DNA of 64,000 nucleotides. It comes from Xanthomonas fragariae (GTDB lineage Bacteria > Pseudomonadota > Gammaproteobacteria > Xanthomonadales > Xanthomonadaceae). This document shows, piece by piece, positions 41,949 to 51,178 of the stretch. Under the pieces are notes generated by a model that was not told the origin of the DNA, made no database searches, and saw only the letters and a program-made list of their open reading frames with translations. How positions within the stretch are numbered: position 1 is the stretch's first letter; each line of letters starts with the position of its first letter. The stretch lies in NCBI RefSeq assembly GCF_900183975.1, contig NZ_LT853882.1, positions 923,501 to 987,500 on the forward strand. Direction: 5' to 3'. Made by a program: the position numbers and the translations under genes.

Positions 41949-43826
41949 ATGTCCTTTTCTTCAGTTTTGCCGCCTCGTGCCGTGTTGGCCGTGGGCCTGT
42001 CGTTGTGCTTTGCCAACCGGGCGCAGGCCGAGGCTGCCATCGATCTCGATGAGGTCGTGGTCACCGCCTCGCGTACTGCGCAAACCCAGGACCAGACGCT
42101 GGCGCCGGTCACCGTGATTGACCGCGCGCAGATCGAGCGTCGCCAGGCGAACGCGCTGCAGGATCTGCTGCGCGGCGAAGCCGGCGTGTCGCTGGCTAAT
42201 AATGGTGGTCCAGGCAAGGCGAGCTCGCTGTTCCTGCGCGGTACCGGGTCCGATCATGTGGTGGTGCTGATCGACGGTGTGCGCATCGGCTCGGCCACCT
42301 CCGGCGGTGCGGCGTTGCAGGATTTGCCGATCGAGCAGATGGAGCGCATCGAAATCGTGCGCGGTCCGTTCTCCAGTCTCTACGGTTCCGAAGCGCTGGG
42401 CGGCGTGATCCAGATCTTTACCCGTCGCCCGCACGGCAGCTTCGTGCCGACCTTCAGCGCCGCGGCCGGCAGCGACAACGCACGCCGCTACAGCGCGGGC
42501 GTGGCCGGGCGCAGTGAGGGCGATCTGAGCGAGACCGGCGGTTGGTATTCGGCCAATGCGGTGCACGACCAAACCGATGGCATCAATGCGTACCTGGACA
42601 CCAGCTCCAGCGACTACGATCCGGATCGCGACGGCTATCGCAACGATTCGTTGAGCGTGCAAGGCGGCTGGCGCTTCAATCGCCAGTGGGATGCCGACGT
42701 GCACGCCTTGCGTGCGCGCAGCCGCAACGAATACGACGGTTCGGCGTTCGGCGGCACTGTGTCCAAGGGCGTGCAGCAGGCGGTCGGTGGCCGGGTGCGT
42801 TACGCGCCGACCGATGCGTTCACGCTCACCGCCAGCGTCGGCAGCAGCACCGATCTGGGCGATGCGTATTATGAAGGTGCATATGTGTCCACCTACGACA
42901 CCCGTCGCAAGCAGAGCGCGTTGCAGGCCGATATCAATGCAGGCCCGGGTCTGCTCACGGTTGGCTTCGATTGGCAGCGCGATGAGATCGCCAGCAGCGA
43001 CACCTACGATGCCGATAGCCGCAGCGATCGTGCTGCCTTTGCGCAGTGGCAGCAGACATTCGGCACGCAGTCGTTGCAGGCCAGCCTGCGCCGCAACGAC
43101 AACAGCCAGTTCGGCGGCAAAACCACCGGCAGCCTGTTGTGGGGATGGGATTTTGCCCAGCATCTGCGCCTGACCGCCAGCTACGGCACCGCGTTCAAGG
43201 CACCGACCTTCAACGAGTTGTATTACCCAGACTACGGCAACCCCTTGCTGCGGCCGGAAACCTCCAAAAGCGCCGAGCTCGGCCTGCGCGGCAATGGCGA
43301 TTGGGGCACCTGGACGCTGAGCGCGTTCCAGACCCGCATCGACGATCTGATTGCCGGCGACGCGTCGCTGGTGGATGCACTGCATCCGTTCGGGCAGCCG
43401 AACAATATCGATCAGGCACGCATCCGCGGCGTGGAAGCCGGTTACGACACCGAGCTGGCCGGCTGGACCGTGCGCAGCGCGTTGACATGGCTGCAGCCGC
43501 AGGCCGATGGCGAGGTCAACCATGGCAACTGGCTGCCGCGGCGTGCGGGTCAGAGCGGTCGCATCGATGCCGATCGCAGCTTCGGTGCGTTGGGCGTGGG
43601 CGCAAGCCTGTTCGGGTCTGGCAAGCGTTTCGACGACCTGATCAACACCGAGCGTTTGGCCGGTTATGGCCTGCTCGATCTGCGCGTGAGTTATGCGATC
43701 AACGCCGATTGGACCATCCTGCTCACCGCCAACAACGTGTTCGACCGCCACTACGAAACCGCACGCTGGTACGCGCAGCCAGGGCGCAATTATCTGCTTA
43801 CCTTCCGCTACCAACCGGCGCAGTAA
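41949..43826 (+). CDS. btuB: TonB-dependent vitamin B12 receptor BtuB
   Basis: 625 residues with a signal peptide (MSFSSVLPPRAVLAVGLSLC then FANRAQA) and a TonB box right after cleavage (DEVVVTASRT). The plug domain shows LQDLLRGEAGVSLANNGGPG, SSLFLRGTGSDHVVVLIDGV and RIEIVRGPFSSLYGSEALGG. The C-terminal barrel ends in an aromatic-rich strand (NYLLTFRYQPAQ), close to the usual outer-membrane signature. AGGAG lies about ten bases before the ATG. The protein imports cobalamin across the outer membrane with energy from TonB-ExbBD. The upstream cobalamin riboswitch strongly supports the substrate assignment. It converges on xssE with a 24-base gap. Confidence 0.94.
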   Translation: MSFSSVLPPRAVLAVGLSLCFANRAQAEAAIDLDEVVVTASRTAQTQDQTLAPVTVIDRAQIERRQANALQDLLRGEAGVSLANNGGPGKASSLFLRGTGSDHVVVLIDGVRIGSATSGGAALQDLPIEQMERIEIVRGPFSSLYGSEALGGVIQIFTRRPHGSFVPTFSAAAGSDNARRYSAGVAGRSEGDLSETGGWYSANAVHDQTDGINAYLDTSSSDYDPDRDGYRNDSLSVQGGWRFNRQWDADVHALRARSRNEYDGSAFGGTVSKGVQQAVGGRVRYAPTDAFTLTASVGSSTDLGDAYYEGAYVSTYDTRRKQSALQADINAGPGLLTVGFDWQRDEIASSDTYDADSRSDRAAFAQWQQTFGTQSLQASLRRNDNSQFGGKTTGSLLWGWDFAQHLRLTASYGTAFKAPTFNELYYPDYGNPLLRPETSKSAELGLRGNGDWGTWTLSAFQTRIDDLIAGDASLVDALHPFGQPNNIDQARIRGVEAGYDTELAGWTVRSALTWLQPQADGEVNHGNWLPRRAGQSGRIDADRSFGALGVGASLFGSGKRFDDLINTERLAGYGLLDLRVSYAINADWTILLTANNVFDRHYETARWYAQPGRNYLLTFRYQPAQ

Positions 43827-43850
43827 CAGCAGCGATCGCACCGACTGGGC

Positions 43851-45038
43851 TCAAGGAAAAAACACCATCTGCGGCGGCGGATGCATCAGGAATTGTTGAT
43901 GCGAAATATTCCACGCATACGCACCGGCCAAGGGGAAGGCCAAACAGTCGCCCGGTGCCAGCGCCGCGACGTGCTGATTGCGTGCCAGTACGTCCTTGGG
44001 CGTGCACAACTGGCCAACCAGCGTGACCGGCGTGTTGCGCAGCACCGGCGCGCGATCGCCACGCAGCACACGGAACGGATGATCGTGCGCTTGCGCGGCC
44101 GGGGTGCGGAAGTGATGGGTGCCGCCGCGGGCGATCGCAAACCACGCGCCGTGGCTGCGTTTGAGATCCAGCACTTCCATCAAGTACCAGCCGCAGCTGG
44201 CGCTGACATAGCGGCCCGGTTCCAGACGTAGACGAAGATCGGTGCCGTGTTCGCGTAGTAGTGCAGGAAGCCCGGCGCAGAAGCTGGCCCAATCGAACGA
44301 CGACTGCGGCGACAGATAATCCACACCGAAGCCGCCACCTGCATTCACCCGCAACGGTCCAAGTCCATAGGTCCGCCGCCACTGCTGCACGGTGCGCAGG
44401 TAGGCGGCGACCAGATGCAATTGCGCGCCAGCGTCGCGCTGGTGCGACATCAGGTGGAAATGAAAGCCTTCCAGACACAGCGACGGGCTGGCACGCAGCT
44501 GCCGCATTGCCGCGTCCAGATCCTCCGGGTCCAAACCGAAGGGTGATGGTTGCCCACCCATCATCAAACGCGTGCTCTGTGCGCCGGGCACGGCGATATT
44601 CATGCGCACAAACACTGGCACGCAGCGGCCGGCCTGCGCCGCAATGGCGGCCAGACGTTCCAGTTCGTCCAGGCTTTCCACATGCACGGTGCAGTTGGGC
44701 AGCGCGGCGGCCTGGGTAAGCTCGGTATCGAGCTTGCCTGGTCCACCGAACAACAACGCGGCCTGCGGTTGCTGCGCATGCAGCCAGGCGAGTTCGCCGC
44801 CGGATGCAGCCTCCAAGCCCTGCACATGCGGCGCGAGCGTACGCAGGATCGGCGGCTCCGCATTGGCTTTTGCCGCATAGAAAAACTCGCATTGCGCCGG
44901 CAGCTGCGCGCGCATCCATGCTGCATGCGCGTCCAAGGCAGCTAAGTCGTAAACATACGCGCAGATCGGGCCATCGCTGCGTTCGCGCACGCGTGGCAGT
45001 GCATCCATCAATGCAGCGGTGTCGATGCCCAGGCTCAT
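43851..45038 (-). CDS. xssE: PLP-dependent decarboxylase of the siderophore operon (PvsE-like)
   Basis: An ATG at 45038 overlapping the stop of xssD (ATGA) gives 395 residues. It is a fold-III ornithine/diaminopimelate decarboxylase-type enzyme: FFYAAKANAEPPIL contains the PLP lysine, FHFHLMSHQRDAGAQ and VNAGGGFGVDY are the phosphate-binding parts, and LRLEPGRYVSASCGWYL is the typical EPGR block. In vibrioferrin synthesis PvsE decarboxylates an O-citryl-serine intermediate to the ethanolamine unit. The same role is expected here. It is the last gene of the operon. Confidence 0.88.
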   Translation of the reverse strand: MSLGIDTAALMDALPRVRERSDGPICAYVYDLAALDAHAAWMRAQLPAQCEFFYAAKANAEPPILRTLAPHVQGLEAASGGELAWLHAQQPQAALLFGGPGKLDTELTQAAALPNCTVHVESLDELERLAAIAAQAGRCVPVFVRMNIAVPGAQSTRLMMGGQPSPFGLDPEDLDAAMRQLRASPSLCLEGFHFHLMSHQRDAGAQLHLVAAYLRTVQQWRRTYGLGPLRVNAGGGFGVDYLSPQSSFDWASFCAGLPALLREHGTDLRLRLEPGRYVSASCGWYLMEVLDLKRSHGAWFAIARGGTHHFRTPAAQAHDHPFRVLRGDRAPVLRNTPVTLVGQLCTPKDVLARNQHVAALAPGDCLAFPLAGAYAWNISHQQFLMHPPPQMVFFP

Positions 45039-46804
45039 GCCGCCACCTGCCGTGCTGCTGTGATCGGTGGAATGGGATTGGGCAGCGCGGTGTAATCGGA
45101 TTGACGATCCGCGCGTTGCCACAGCCGCGTGCCCAGGTTGTTCTTGCCGGGCAGTGGTGCGCCGTCGATCAAGCCCTGCAACGCGGCTTGCGCGCCATGG
45201 CGTCGCTGCCAGTGTGCAGCGATCTCGCCCACGCATTCCCACAGGCGCGCTTCGAGCGCGGCATCGCCCTCGGTGAGGTGGAAGATCGCTTCGGCCAGAT
45301 TGTTGACCAGTGCGCAATACGCCACGCGATTCCAGCCTTGTTCCGGCGTGTAGGACAGCGATTGCCGTGCACGCTCGCTAACGTCCTGCAAGCGGGTGGT
45401 GGGCCAGTGGTGTGCGAGCAGCTTGGTGCCTTCCAGATCGCGGATCCACACACGCGTCGGCCAGCCATCAGCAAAACCGATCACCGTGTTCTGCAGATGC
45501 GGCTCCAATGCGATGCCGTGCTGGAACAACGCACTCCACACGCCATCCAGCAGCAGCCCGGCATAGGCGCGGAACCACCGCAGCGTGGCGGTGTGGCGAT
45601 CCAGCTGCACGCTGCTCAGCGCCTGCATGCGTGCTGCACACACGCTGTTGCCATGCGCATCGCAGGTGAACAACGCGGCAGCGACCTGCGGCTGCCAACA
45701 CGCCCGTTGTGCCGCCGGAATGGCCTGCCGATACAAGATGCCGAAGCTTTCCGACAATGCACGCGCCGCCAGCGGGTCGGCGTCATGCAAGGCGGGATCG
45801 ACCTGGGCAATATCCAACGACGTGGCCGCCGGCTCCAGCATCACATCGAAGCCGGGCACCTGCGTGGCCAGCGCGCGCCAGCTGGGTGCTAGCAGCTCGG
45901 TGAGCGCGACTGCGCTTTCCAACTCGTACCACGCATTCTTGCGCACGCAGTTGGTCAGCCGCACATGCACCGAACACTTGAGAAAATAGTCCAGCTCCGG
46001 GTGATACAGCGTGCGCACCGAGGAGGTCGGCCGCAGTGCATCACCGAGCACGCCAATCGGTTGGATCAAGCCACGCAACTGCAGCGTGCGTAGCAGCGGG
46101 TTCTCGCGCAGACGCTGCGCTTCCCAGGGATGGCATGGGTACAAATCGTCACTGCCGGAGAGTTGCCGCAAGCTCGCACGCACATCGCGGCCCTGCATGC
46201 GCAACAGCCGCGGATCGATGCGGAACCAGTACAGCTGAAACGCCGCGCGTGCTTCCGGTGCGCAGGCCAGCACGTGCGCAAGATCGATGCCTTCGCGGCT
46301 TTTCGGCGTGGGATGCAGCGCATGTCCCCACAGCATCGATTGTTCGGCATCGATCATCGCCTCACCGGTCGGCGCAGCGGTCTGCGCGTGTCGCAATAAC
46401 GCAGCAGTGATCGCCACGCTATTGGCGCTTTGCGCGAGCAGCTCCGGGTTGACCGCCTGCATGCTACCGAGCGACTGCACCAGGCAGCGTGCCAACGCGT
46501 GCGTATCCAGGCTCTGCCACGGTTGGCCGGCGATCTTGAGAAATGGCGTGGAGGCCAAGCGGCAACGGCCCAGGCGATCGGCATAGGCAATGCGCACGCA
46601 CAGTGCGCCGGTTTGGCCCAGATCGATACGTAGCCAACGCTGCTCGGCCACGCGCGGACCGGGGCGATCCAACCCGCGATAATCGAAGTGCACCGTCTGC
46701 TGCGGAATCGCGAATTCGCGCAGATAGCAGTTCAACCAGCAAGTGCAGGCCTGCGCGTCGGCCATGCTGTCGTACCAGGGGTCATGCATCGTGTGCGGCG
46801 ACAT
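45035..46804 (-). CDS. xssD: NIS siderophore synthetase, IucA/IucC family (PvsD-like)
   Basis: An ATG at 46804 with AGGAG eight bases upstream gives 589 residues starting MSPHTMHDPWYDSMADAQAC. The reading frame is open much further upstream but lies inside the MFS gene. IucA/IucC landmarks: HPTPKSREGI, the ATP-binding SVRTLYHPELDYFLKCSVHV region, LTNCVRKNAWYELES, and the FhuF-like C-terminal half with ALEPHLQNTVIGFADGWP and RDLEGTKLL. Such synthetases join citrate or 2-oxoglutarate units to amino or hydroxyl groups using ATP. It overlaps the MFS exporter gene by 23 bases. Confidence 0.93.
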   Translation of the reverse strand: MSPHTMHDPWYDSMADAQACTCWLNCYLREFAIPQQTVHFDYRGLDRPGPRVAEQRWLRIDLGQTGALCVRIAYADRLGRCRLASTPFLKIAGQPWQSLDTHALARCLVQSLGSMQAVNPELLAQSANSVAITAALLRHAQTAAPTGEAMIDAEQSMLWGHALHPTPKSREGIDLAHVLACAPEARAAFQLYWFRIDPRLLRMQGRDVRASLRQLSGSDDLYPCHPWEAQRLRENPLLRTLQLRGLIQPIGVLGDALRPTSSVRTLYHPELDYFLKCSVHVRLTNCVRKNAWYELESAVALTELLAPSWRALATQVPGFDVMLEPAATSLDIAQVDPALHDADPLAARALSESFGILYRQAIPAAQRACWQPQVAAALFTCDAHGNSVCAARMQALSSVQLDRHTATLRWFRAYAGLLLDGVWSALFQHGIALEPHLQNTVIGFADGWPTRVWIRDLEGTKLLAHHWPTTRLQDVSERARQSLSYTPEQGWNRVAYCALVNNLAEAIFHLTEGDAALEARLWECVGEIAAHWQRRHGAQAALQGLIDGAPLPGKNNLGTRLWQRADRQSDYTALPNPIPPITAARQVAA

Positions 46805-47978
46805 CGGCAGATCTCCTCGAAGGGAAGCGCACCATGACGGTGAGCGCAGCGGCTGCCGCAGCCAATGCGGCAGCCAGGAAAGGGACGGCCGGGCCGGCGG
46901 CCTGTGCCAACGCGCCGGCGGCAGCACCGGCGAACACGCCGGCCCATTTGCCACAGGCATCGAAGCGGCCGAACAAGCGCCCGGCGCCATGTCCGCTAGC
47001 GACCAGCGCCAGGCTGCGGTTGAGCCCACGCAGGCCGAACAACATGCCAAACCCGAACAGCACACGCGCAACCGCCAATGCGATGGCGTCGTGCAATAGC
47101 GCCTGCCACACGCAGGCAAGTGCGAACACCAGCAGGCCAGGCACCAGCCACGCTTGGCCATCGCCGCGTCGCCACCACGGCAGTACCACCAGATAGACCA
47201 GGTGCGGCAGGCTATATAGCAGGCCGGCCAGTGCATCATGGCCGGCGCCACGCGCCAACGCATACGGGATGAAGTAGGGGAACGTCACTACCATCGCAAA
47301 GCAGAACAGGAATTGCGCGATCAGCAGTGCGGGCCACAGCGCTGAGGTGGCTGTTGGAGTCGATAGGGGCGGTACACCTGTGTGCTGGGAGGGCGTTGAC
47401 GCTGTAATGGACGGCCTCGGTCGAGCGGCTGGTCGATCTGCCGGCAAACGCCACGTCAGCGCAAATGCCAGCAGCGGCAATACCGCAAGCGCGCGATACA
47501 GCGACTGCGCCGGGCCTAGTGGCAATGCAAGACCCAACAATGCAGGCGCACTGACCATCGCCAGACGTGCCGAATATTGCGTCCAGTCGAGCGCGCGCGC
47601 CAACGTGCCGGCCTGCGGCTGGCTGGCCAGATACGCATTGGCCGCCGCCAGCGAGCCGCCGCAGGCGCCTTGCACAATCAGCCCGATTACCAGCCAGGTC
47701 AGCGACGGCGCAAAGCCGGCCATCGCAAAGCCCAGCGCCAGCCCGAGTTGCGCGCGCAGCAGCGAGCGCTTGCGTCCATAGCGATCGGCCAAGCGTCCCC
47801 AGGCGCTGGCCGTCAACGCTGTGCACAGCGTCGGCAGCACATACAGCACGCCGCTCCAGCCTACCGCGGCCGATGGCGCCAATTCGGCCAATACCTGCGG
47901 CAGAAACAACGGCATGCCCAACGCGGTGAAGGCCGCCAGATAATGCGCCGCCAGCACGGGGCCTAAAACGCGCTTCAT
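46782..47978 (-). CDS. xssC: MFS siderophore exporter (PvsC-like)
   Basis: 398 residues with about 12 hydrophobic segments. The loop 2-3 signature WGRLADRYGRKRSLLRAQLG and its weaker second-half copy (LRGLNRSLAL) mark the major facilitator superfamily. The N-terminus MKRVLGPVLAAHYLAAFTAL is hydrophobic without a cleavable signal. Position between the two synthetases matches PvsC, which exports vibrioferrin across the inner membrane. Start and stop overlap neighbouring genes (ATGA at 47975-47978). Confidence 0.9.
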   Translation of the reverse strand: MKRVLGPVLAAHYLAAFTALGMPLFLPQVLAELAPSAAVGWSGVLYVLPTLCTALTASAWGRLADRYGRKRSLLRAQLGLALGFAMAGFAPSLTWLVIGLIVQGACGGSLAAANAYLASQPQAGTLARALDWTQYSARLAMVSAPALLGLALPLGPAQSLYRALAVLPLLAFALTWRLPADRPAARPRPSITASTPSQHTGVPPLSTPTATSALWPALLIAQFLFCFAMVVTFPYFIPYALARGAGHDALAGLLYSLPHLVYLVVLPWWRRGDGQAWLVPGLLVFALACVWQALLHDAIALAVARVLFGFGMLFGLRGLNRSLALVASGHGAGRLFGRFDACGKWAGVFAGAAAGALAQAAGPAVPFLAAALAAAAAALTVMVRFPSRRSADVAAHDA

Positions 47979-49777
47979 CGCTGATCGCCTGCCTGCCGAC
48001 GCGGCGCGTGATGGGTGTTGGCGAACGCATCGCCAAACGGATTGGGCGCACTATCGCCGTAGAACTTGTTGATGTCCCTCGCACCGGTGAGCTGCTTGCT
48101 CAGCAGGCTGCCGGCGCTGAGCAGATATTTCACTGGCAGCCTTGGCGCGGCCAGCAATTGGCGTGCGGGTGCGGTGTCGATGCCGTCGACATCCAGCTGC
48201 GCCAGCGTCAACGCCAATTGCGCTTGCAACTGCGTGTACAGCGGCGCACGCAGTGCGGGCTGCCAGTCGGCCAGACCTTCCAGCACCGCTTGCAGGTCCA
48301 GTTGCAGCACGATGGTGCAGAACATCTGCGCCAGTGCCTGCGAATCGTCCACCGCGATACGCGCATCGTGCAGCGGGCCCAGCGCATCTAACTCCGGCAG
48401 CTGCGCACGCAACTGCGGCATGGCGATGCGCGCGGCATCGTTGTCCTTCATCAACAGTCGCGTTGGTTGGCCGTCGGCATAGACCAGCACGCTGTTCTGC
48501 TGGTTGGCTTCCAGCGCGATGCCGTAGCGCAGCCACAAGCGCAGATGCACGGCGAGCAGAAGCTCGGTGTAGTCGCGCCACCAACTGAGTACATCGCCAT
48601 GTGCGAACCGCTCGGTCAGATGGATCGCCATCGGGCGGCCATCCGGCAACAGCGCACACAGCGCGGCAACCGGCACCAGCGTGGCGTCGTCCAGCGGCGG
48701 ATAACTTCGCACCAGATAGGCCAGATGGCGGGTGTCACCGAGGTGCCCGCCATGCGACTCGTCCACGTACACGCAGCGGCCGTGCAGTGCCGGGTCCAGC
48801 GTATCGATGCGCCGTAGCGCGCGCTCCAACCAATGGCCGTCGTATAGCGTGGATGGCTTGATCAGACGCAGATTGAGCGCGCCCAGCGTGCGCATCGGGA
48901 TCGGCAACTTGAGATGCAACTGCGGATGCTGCAACGGCACCAATGTGCGCACCGATAGCGTAGGGCGTACGTCCAGCCATGCATGCGGTGCACGCAAGGT
49001 GCCTGCGGGAAGCGCGAAGTCCTCCTGCTCCAGGCGTGCCCATACCAGCGGATGCACCGGCCAGGCGACATGCGTGTCGGCCAGTTCGGATGGCAGCCCC
49101 AGTGTGGCGAAATCCGGCCATAGCGCGGCTGGCGGCGTGCTGGTGCAGGTGACCGACGTACGCGCGATCGCCAGCCAGCGCAGCGCGAAGGTAGGCGCGA
49201 ATTCTGGCGCGTAATCGCGCAATTGCGCTGCATCCAGCCCGACCTTGGCGCGTGCAGTCGGATAGAACGGATGGTCGCGGTAGCTTGCCAATTGATCGCA
49301 GCGATACGCACGCTCGGCAGCATCGACATGCTGCAAGGCGGTGATCAGCGCAGGCGCTTGTTCGTCATACGCCTGACGCGCCAGGCAACGGTGCGCGGCG
49401 GCGCATTCGGCTTCCTCGGCATAGGCGCGATGCAGCAGCTGCGTCTGTCTGTCGAGCCGGGCACTGATGCGCTGCAACCATTCCTGCGCACCGCGTTCTA
49501 CGATCGCGCCATCGGCAGTCTGCACGATCCAGCTGTCGCCGCAGGCGCTGATGTCCTGCAGATAACCTTGCCGATGAATCGGCAACCACAGCATTCCGTT
49601 GGGCAAGTGCGCGATGCGCCACCAGCCTTCCGCCGGGCTTGGGTCGGTCCATGCCGCCAGAACCGTTGCGTCGGGTGTTGCAGCACTGCCGTGCGTGGCA
49701 ATCCCGCGCAGGTCTTCGCGCAGGCACGCGTCGATGATGCGGGTGGCGATATAACGGTGGTCGGCCGTGCTGCTCAT
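47975..49777 (-). CDS. xssB: NIS siderophore synthetase, IucA/IucC family (PvsB-like)
   Basis: The ATG at 49777 overlaps the stop of the ATP-grasp gene and gives 600 residues starting MSSTADHRYIATRIIDACLR. IucA/IucC blocks: HPFYPTARAKVGLDA (the family HPxxKxRxG motif), VPLQHPQLHLKLPIPMRTLG, GRPMAIHLTERFAH, and ALEANQQNSVLVYADGQP with RLLMKDNDAARI in the C-terminal half. The paired NIS synthetases (this and xssD) acylate the two ends of the siderophore skeleton. The gene is in the operon between xssA and xssC. Confidence 0.93.
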   Translation of the reverse strand: MSSTADHRYIATRIIDACLREDLRGIATHGSAATPDATVLAAWTDPSPAEGWWRIAHLPNGMLWLPIHRQGYLQDISACGDSWIVQTADGAIVERGAQEWLQRISARLDRQTQLLHRAYAEEAECAAAHRCLARQAYDEQAPALITALQHVDAAERAYRCDQLASYRDHPFYPTARAKVGLDAAQLRDYAPEFAPTFALRWLAIARTSVTCTSTPPAALWPDFATLGLPSELADTHVAWPVHPLVWARLEQEDFALPAGTLRAPHAWLDVRPTLSVRTLVPLQHPQLHLKLPIPMRTLGALNLRLIKPSTLYDGHWLERALRRIDTLDPALHGRCVYVDESHGGHLGDTRHLAYLVRSYPPLDDATLVPVAALCALLPDGRPMAIHLTERFAHGDVLSWWRDYTELLLAVHLRLWLRYGIALEANQQNSVLVYADGQPTRLLMKDNDAARIAMPQLRAQLPELDALGPLHDARIAVDDSQALAQMFCTIVLQLDLQAVLEGLADWQPALRAPLYTQLQAQLALTLAQLDVDGIDTAPARQLLAAPRLPVKYLLSAGSLLSKQLTGARDINKFYGDSAPNPFGDAFANTHHAPRRQAGDQR

Positions 49778-51000
49778 ACGCGCAGCTCCGCGCTTTCGAT
49801 CCGCCATTGCAAGCCCGCTTCGGCATGCACCACCGCTTGTTCCAGCGTCTGCGCGTCGCTGGCCAGCGCGCTCAGTACGCCCAGGTAATCCTTGTTGGAA
49901 TGGCTAAGCCGGATGCGCTCGCCCGGCATGCGCATGCGCCGGTACTGCACATCGCTGTGCGCATCGTGATGACGACGGTCTTCGCTGGCAGTCACCAGTT
50001 CGCCGTCATGCTCTGCGATGTAGTAACGCAGCAATGCATGTGCACGATCGCTGTGCAGCTGCGGCAGCGGCAAGCCCAGGTGCGGTGCCAGTGCAGCAGT
50101 GAACCACTGCTTGCCGAACATCTCGTCGAGCAGGACTTCGCGGCGGTCGCCGATGCTGCGGTAGTTGATCTCTACCAGCACCGGGCCGTCGGCGGTGAGG
50201 ATGAATTCGCTATGGCACAGCCCGAAGCCAACGCCGAAGGCACGCAGTTGTTGCAGCGCCTGTGCAATCACCGGCGTGTTCACGCGTGCATCCCAGTGCG
50301 CTTCGCATTCGACAAAATGCGGCGGTGGCGACAGCCGCACCTTGAAACCGCCCAGCGCCTGCAACCTGTGGCCATCGCCCAACGTTTCCAGCGTAAACAA
50401 CTCACCTTCGAGCATGCCTTCCAGCAACACGGTGCGCTGCGGATGGCGCTGCCACACATCGTCAAGATACCGCTGCAATTGCGTGGCATCGGCGCAGTGG
50501 CGCACGTCCAGGCTGGCGACGCCTTCACGCGGTTTGGCGACCACCGGCCACGGAATACCGGCCGGCAGCGCGGCACCTGGCGCCAGCGTGCAGAACCACG
50601 GCGATGGCAGTCCACGCGCACGCAAACGCTGGCGCATTGCCGCCTTGTTCTTGGCCGCGTAGCACACCTGCCAGTCCTTGCCCGGTAGGCTAAGACCTGC
50701 AGCGACCAATGCGGTGCTGGTCTGCAGATGATCGCTGTTGCTGAACACTGCGCGCGGCGATGCATCGGCGTCGTGCAGCACATCCAGCACGCCGAGCGGA
50801 TTGAATACATCACATTCGATCACCCGCTGCGGCGCATGCGTCGGGTGCTCGCGAAAATGGCTGAGGTGATCGAGTCGATGATCGGTCAGCAGCCACACCG
50901 GCAGGCCCAGCGCGTGCGCGGCTGGCAGAAAGCCTTCGGTGATGGCCGGATGGCAGACATGGGTGAGGATCACCAACGGTGTAGCGGATGTCGCAGTCAT
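49774..51000 (-). CDS. xssA: ATP-grasp ligase of siderophore synthesis (PvsA-like)
   Basis: An ATG at 51000 gives 408 residues starting MTATSATPLVILTHVCHPAI; an ATG four codons earlier is also possible. ATP-grasp features: WPVVAKPREGVASLDVRHCA (ATP-binding lysine), TVLLEGMLEGELFTLETLG and EFILTADGPVLVEINYRSIG with metal-binding E and N. In vibrioferrin synthesis PvsA forms the amide to alanine. Here it precedes the first NIS synthetase with a four-base overlap. About 180 bases separate it from xsuA upstream, where I see no terminator or gene. Confidence 0.88.
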   Translation of the reverse strand: MTATSATPLVILTHVCHPAITEGFLPAAHALGLPVWLLTDHRLDHLSHFREHPTHAPQRVIECDVFNPLGVLDVLHDADASPRAVFSNSDHLQTSTALVAAGLSLPGKDWQVCYAAKNKAAMRQRLRARGLPSPWFCTLAPGAALPAGIPWPVVAKPREGVASLDVRHCADATQLQRYLDDVWQRHPQRTVLLEGMLEGELFTLETLGDGHRLQALGGFKVRLSPPPHFVECEAHWDARVNTPVIAQALQQLRAFGVGFGLCHSEFILTADGPVLVEINYRSIGDRREVLLDEMFGKQWFTAALAPHLGLPLPQLHSDRAHALLRYYIAEHDGELVTASEDRRHHDAHSDVQYRRMRMPGERIRLSHSNKDYLGVLSALASDAQTLEQAVVHAEAGLQWRIESAELRV

Positions 51001-51178
51001 GGCAGCTCTCATTCAACAGGACGTTGGAAAAACCGTTATTGAAACGGGCTGCCTTGCGCTGCGTGCGGCAGCGCTGGGTGGCCTGCGACGTCGTAATCGC
51101 ATCGCCGCGTTGCGGCGTCAGGCGCGCATCGTGCGCGACGTTACAGCTGCGGTGGTCGATGCGATCACCGGGTTTATC

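Noticed and set aside
41961..43841. 626-codon minus-strand frame opposite btuB
   Set aside because: The plus strand holds a complete TonB receptor with signal peptide and riboswitch; the antisense frame has no recognisable domain.
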